Shown here: positions 63,038 through 64,000 of the stretch, in pieces
Layout of the letters: every line of letters begins with the position of its first letter
Numbering within the stretch: the stretch's first letter is position 1
The notes under the pieces: model-generated
The model's input: the letters and a program-made list of their open reading frames with translations, nothing else
The model's database searches: none
Told to the model about the DNA's origin: nothing
Source of the DNA: Austropuccinia psidii
Taxonomy: Eukaryota > Basidiomycota > Pucciniomycetes > Pucciniales > Sphaerophragmiaceae
Direction: 5' to 3'
Assembly: GCA_023105745.1 (NCBI GenBank)
Contig: JALGQZ010000011.1
Location: forward strand, 31,122,612 to 31,186,611
DNA: 64,000 nucleotides
Position numbers and translations under genes: made by a program

Positions 63038-63256
63038 AACACTAAATCCCAGGTTTTTTATGTGTAAATCCTATGGCATTTTAACTGAGTCCCCTGGTAT
63101 TTTGACCAAATACCATGCGTCTGGGATTTCAGCTTGAAACCTAACCCAAATTAGTACTCACAATTCATACCTGCACAACATATTCTTCTACACTCCATTT
63201 TGGAAAATCTGACCAAACAGCTTACAGTCCATTTATACTTCTTCATCCATATAATA

Positions 63257-63976
63257 ATGCCTCGATCCAAAGCAAGACAAATCAAGACAGATATGAAGAT
63301 CACCTCTAGCCTGCCTCATCCATCAGGTCACTTAATACGTACAGATTATTTAACCATAATTAATTGGCTTTCAGTCAAAGCCAATTTCGAGTCATGTTTT
63401 GGTACTAGTGGTTCAGCATCTATTGGAAGACCTCCCTCATCAAAGCAGCATGGATTTCAGCTTATGAAGATTGAGGTCAACAAAAAATCACGTAATCGAC
63501 TAAACCTTAGTTCAAGCAGCATCCGAGATCGATGGCAAACATATAAAAAGAAATATATGGCAGCAAAAAAATTTGAGAATTTAACTGGGGCTGGAATAAC
63601 GGAAGAAGATGAGAGTAAAGGAATAAAGTCAATGAGTGAAAAGCTTGAAAGTATGTGTCCTTGCTATGCTGAAATGGATGCGCTCTTTGGCCACAAGCCC
63701 AATGTCACTCCGGTTGCAAGCTATGATTCACAAGCAAAATACAGCTTAAATGGTGATGATGATGATGTTTTGCCCGATAAGGTAAGTTATTGTCTCTTCC
63801 TTTTTTACCTGTGATAATTAAAGTTCATGTGCTTTTTAAAGGAGAATAATGGATTGGAATTACCTCTCAATCTTGTTCCTTTGGTTCATAATGAAGATGA
63901 CTTGGTTCAAGCGGAAAACCTTCAAGATGAATCAGTAAATATGTTTAAGCCTGATACTTATGAAATCCATTGTTGA
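63257..63976 (+). CDS. Myb/SANT-like DNA-binding protein of rust transposon type, spliced
   Basis: The start is placed at the ATG of MPRSKARQIK (63,257); an in-frame ATG at 63,200 would add 19 mostly hydrophobic residues and looks unlikely. Exon 1 runs to AAG at 63,780, followed by a strong donor GTAAGT. The intron ends TTTTTAAAG at about 63,840, and the frame continues phase 0 with ENNGLELPLN to a TGA at 63,974. A further intron from GTAAAT near 63,936 to an AG near 63,995 is also possible, in which case the gene continues past the window. The protein has a Trp-containing helix (IINWLSVKANFESCFG), then SSIRDRWQTYKKKYMAAKKF and CPCYAEMDALFGHKPNVTP, a layout I know from many rust-fungus Myb/SANT-like proteins found with transposons. 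Expected role: binding transposon ends in the nucleus. Codon use is normal for the window. Confidence 0.65.
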
Positions 63977-64000
63977 TTATTTCTCCTTTGAACAGCAAAT

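Larger units (their letters stand above)
62977..64000 (+). mobile_element. Probable PIF/Harbinger-type DNA transposon, left end (cut by window edge)
   Basis: TTA at 62,974-62,976 is followed by GGGGGTGTCAAAGTCACC, fitting the TWA target site and G-rich GTGT-type ends of PIF/Harbinger elements. Subterminal AAATCC/GGGATTT motifs recur at 62,995-63,130. The base composition changes sharply at this point. A Myb/SANT-like gene, the usual second gene of this superfamily, begins 280 bp inside. The transposase and right end would lie outside the window, so the class is an inference. Confidence 0.5.

Noticed and set aside
1..64000. CRISPR arrays, bacterial operons, ribosome-binding sites
   Set aside because: The sequence is eukaryotic (introns, LTR element); the short repeats seen lack the CRISPR repeat-spacer pattern.

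Overview
The window looks like nuclear DNA of a rust fungus (Pucciniales). It is very AT-rich, has few genes, short GT-AG introns, and is dominated by repeats. The best taxonomic clue is the Gag and aspartic-protease sequence of a large Ty3/Gypsy-type element, which closely resembles polyproteins I know from Austropuccinia psidii. The Myb/SANT-like protein at the right edge is also a type that is abundant in rusts. This assignment rests on recall and was not checked by a search.

Layout. 1-2.05 kb: two dispersed repeats (here called R3 and R2). 4.5-7.6 kb: the only non-mobile genic island, with a spliced minus-strand gene for a trehalose-6-phosphate-phosphatase-like protein (5704-6907) that has a hydrophobic leader and an altered catalytic motif, plus a diverged 160-bp duplication upstream. 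8.98-9.96 kb: an almost perfect 11-bp minisatellite. 10-28 kb: AT-rich DNA with dispersed repeats R1 (14.8-16.2 and 26.3-27.9 kb) and R2 (17.5-18.7 kb). 29,418-41,856: a 12.4-kb LTR element with 2.1-kb LTRs, a PBS-like site, a polypurine tract and a short target-site duplication, inserted into an older R1 copy. 45.8-48.9 and 51.6-53.1 kb: more R3/R2 and R1 copies. 57.3-58.3 kb: an inverted R3 copy. 58,776-59,589: a MITE-like element with inverted ends. 60.3-62.97 kb: nearly pure A/T DNA. 62,977 to the edge: the left end of a probable PIF/Harbinger DNA transposon carrying a Myb/SANT-like gene.

The most unusual object is the LTR element. It encodes Gag and aspartic protease, followed by about 2 kb of lysine/asparagine-rich degraded coding sequence where reverse transcriptase, RNase H and integrase would be expected; I see no trace of those. 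It also carries a spliced, proline-rich gene of unknown function on the opposite strand. It therefore looks like a non-autonomous Gag-protease element with an antisense passenger gene that would need enzymes from a relative. Its plus-strand coding frame is already broken by stops and frame changes, including a stop inside the zinc knuckle.

Boundaries of the dispersed repeats were found by eye and are approximate. Percent identities are rough hand counts.
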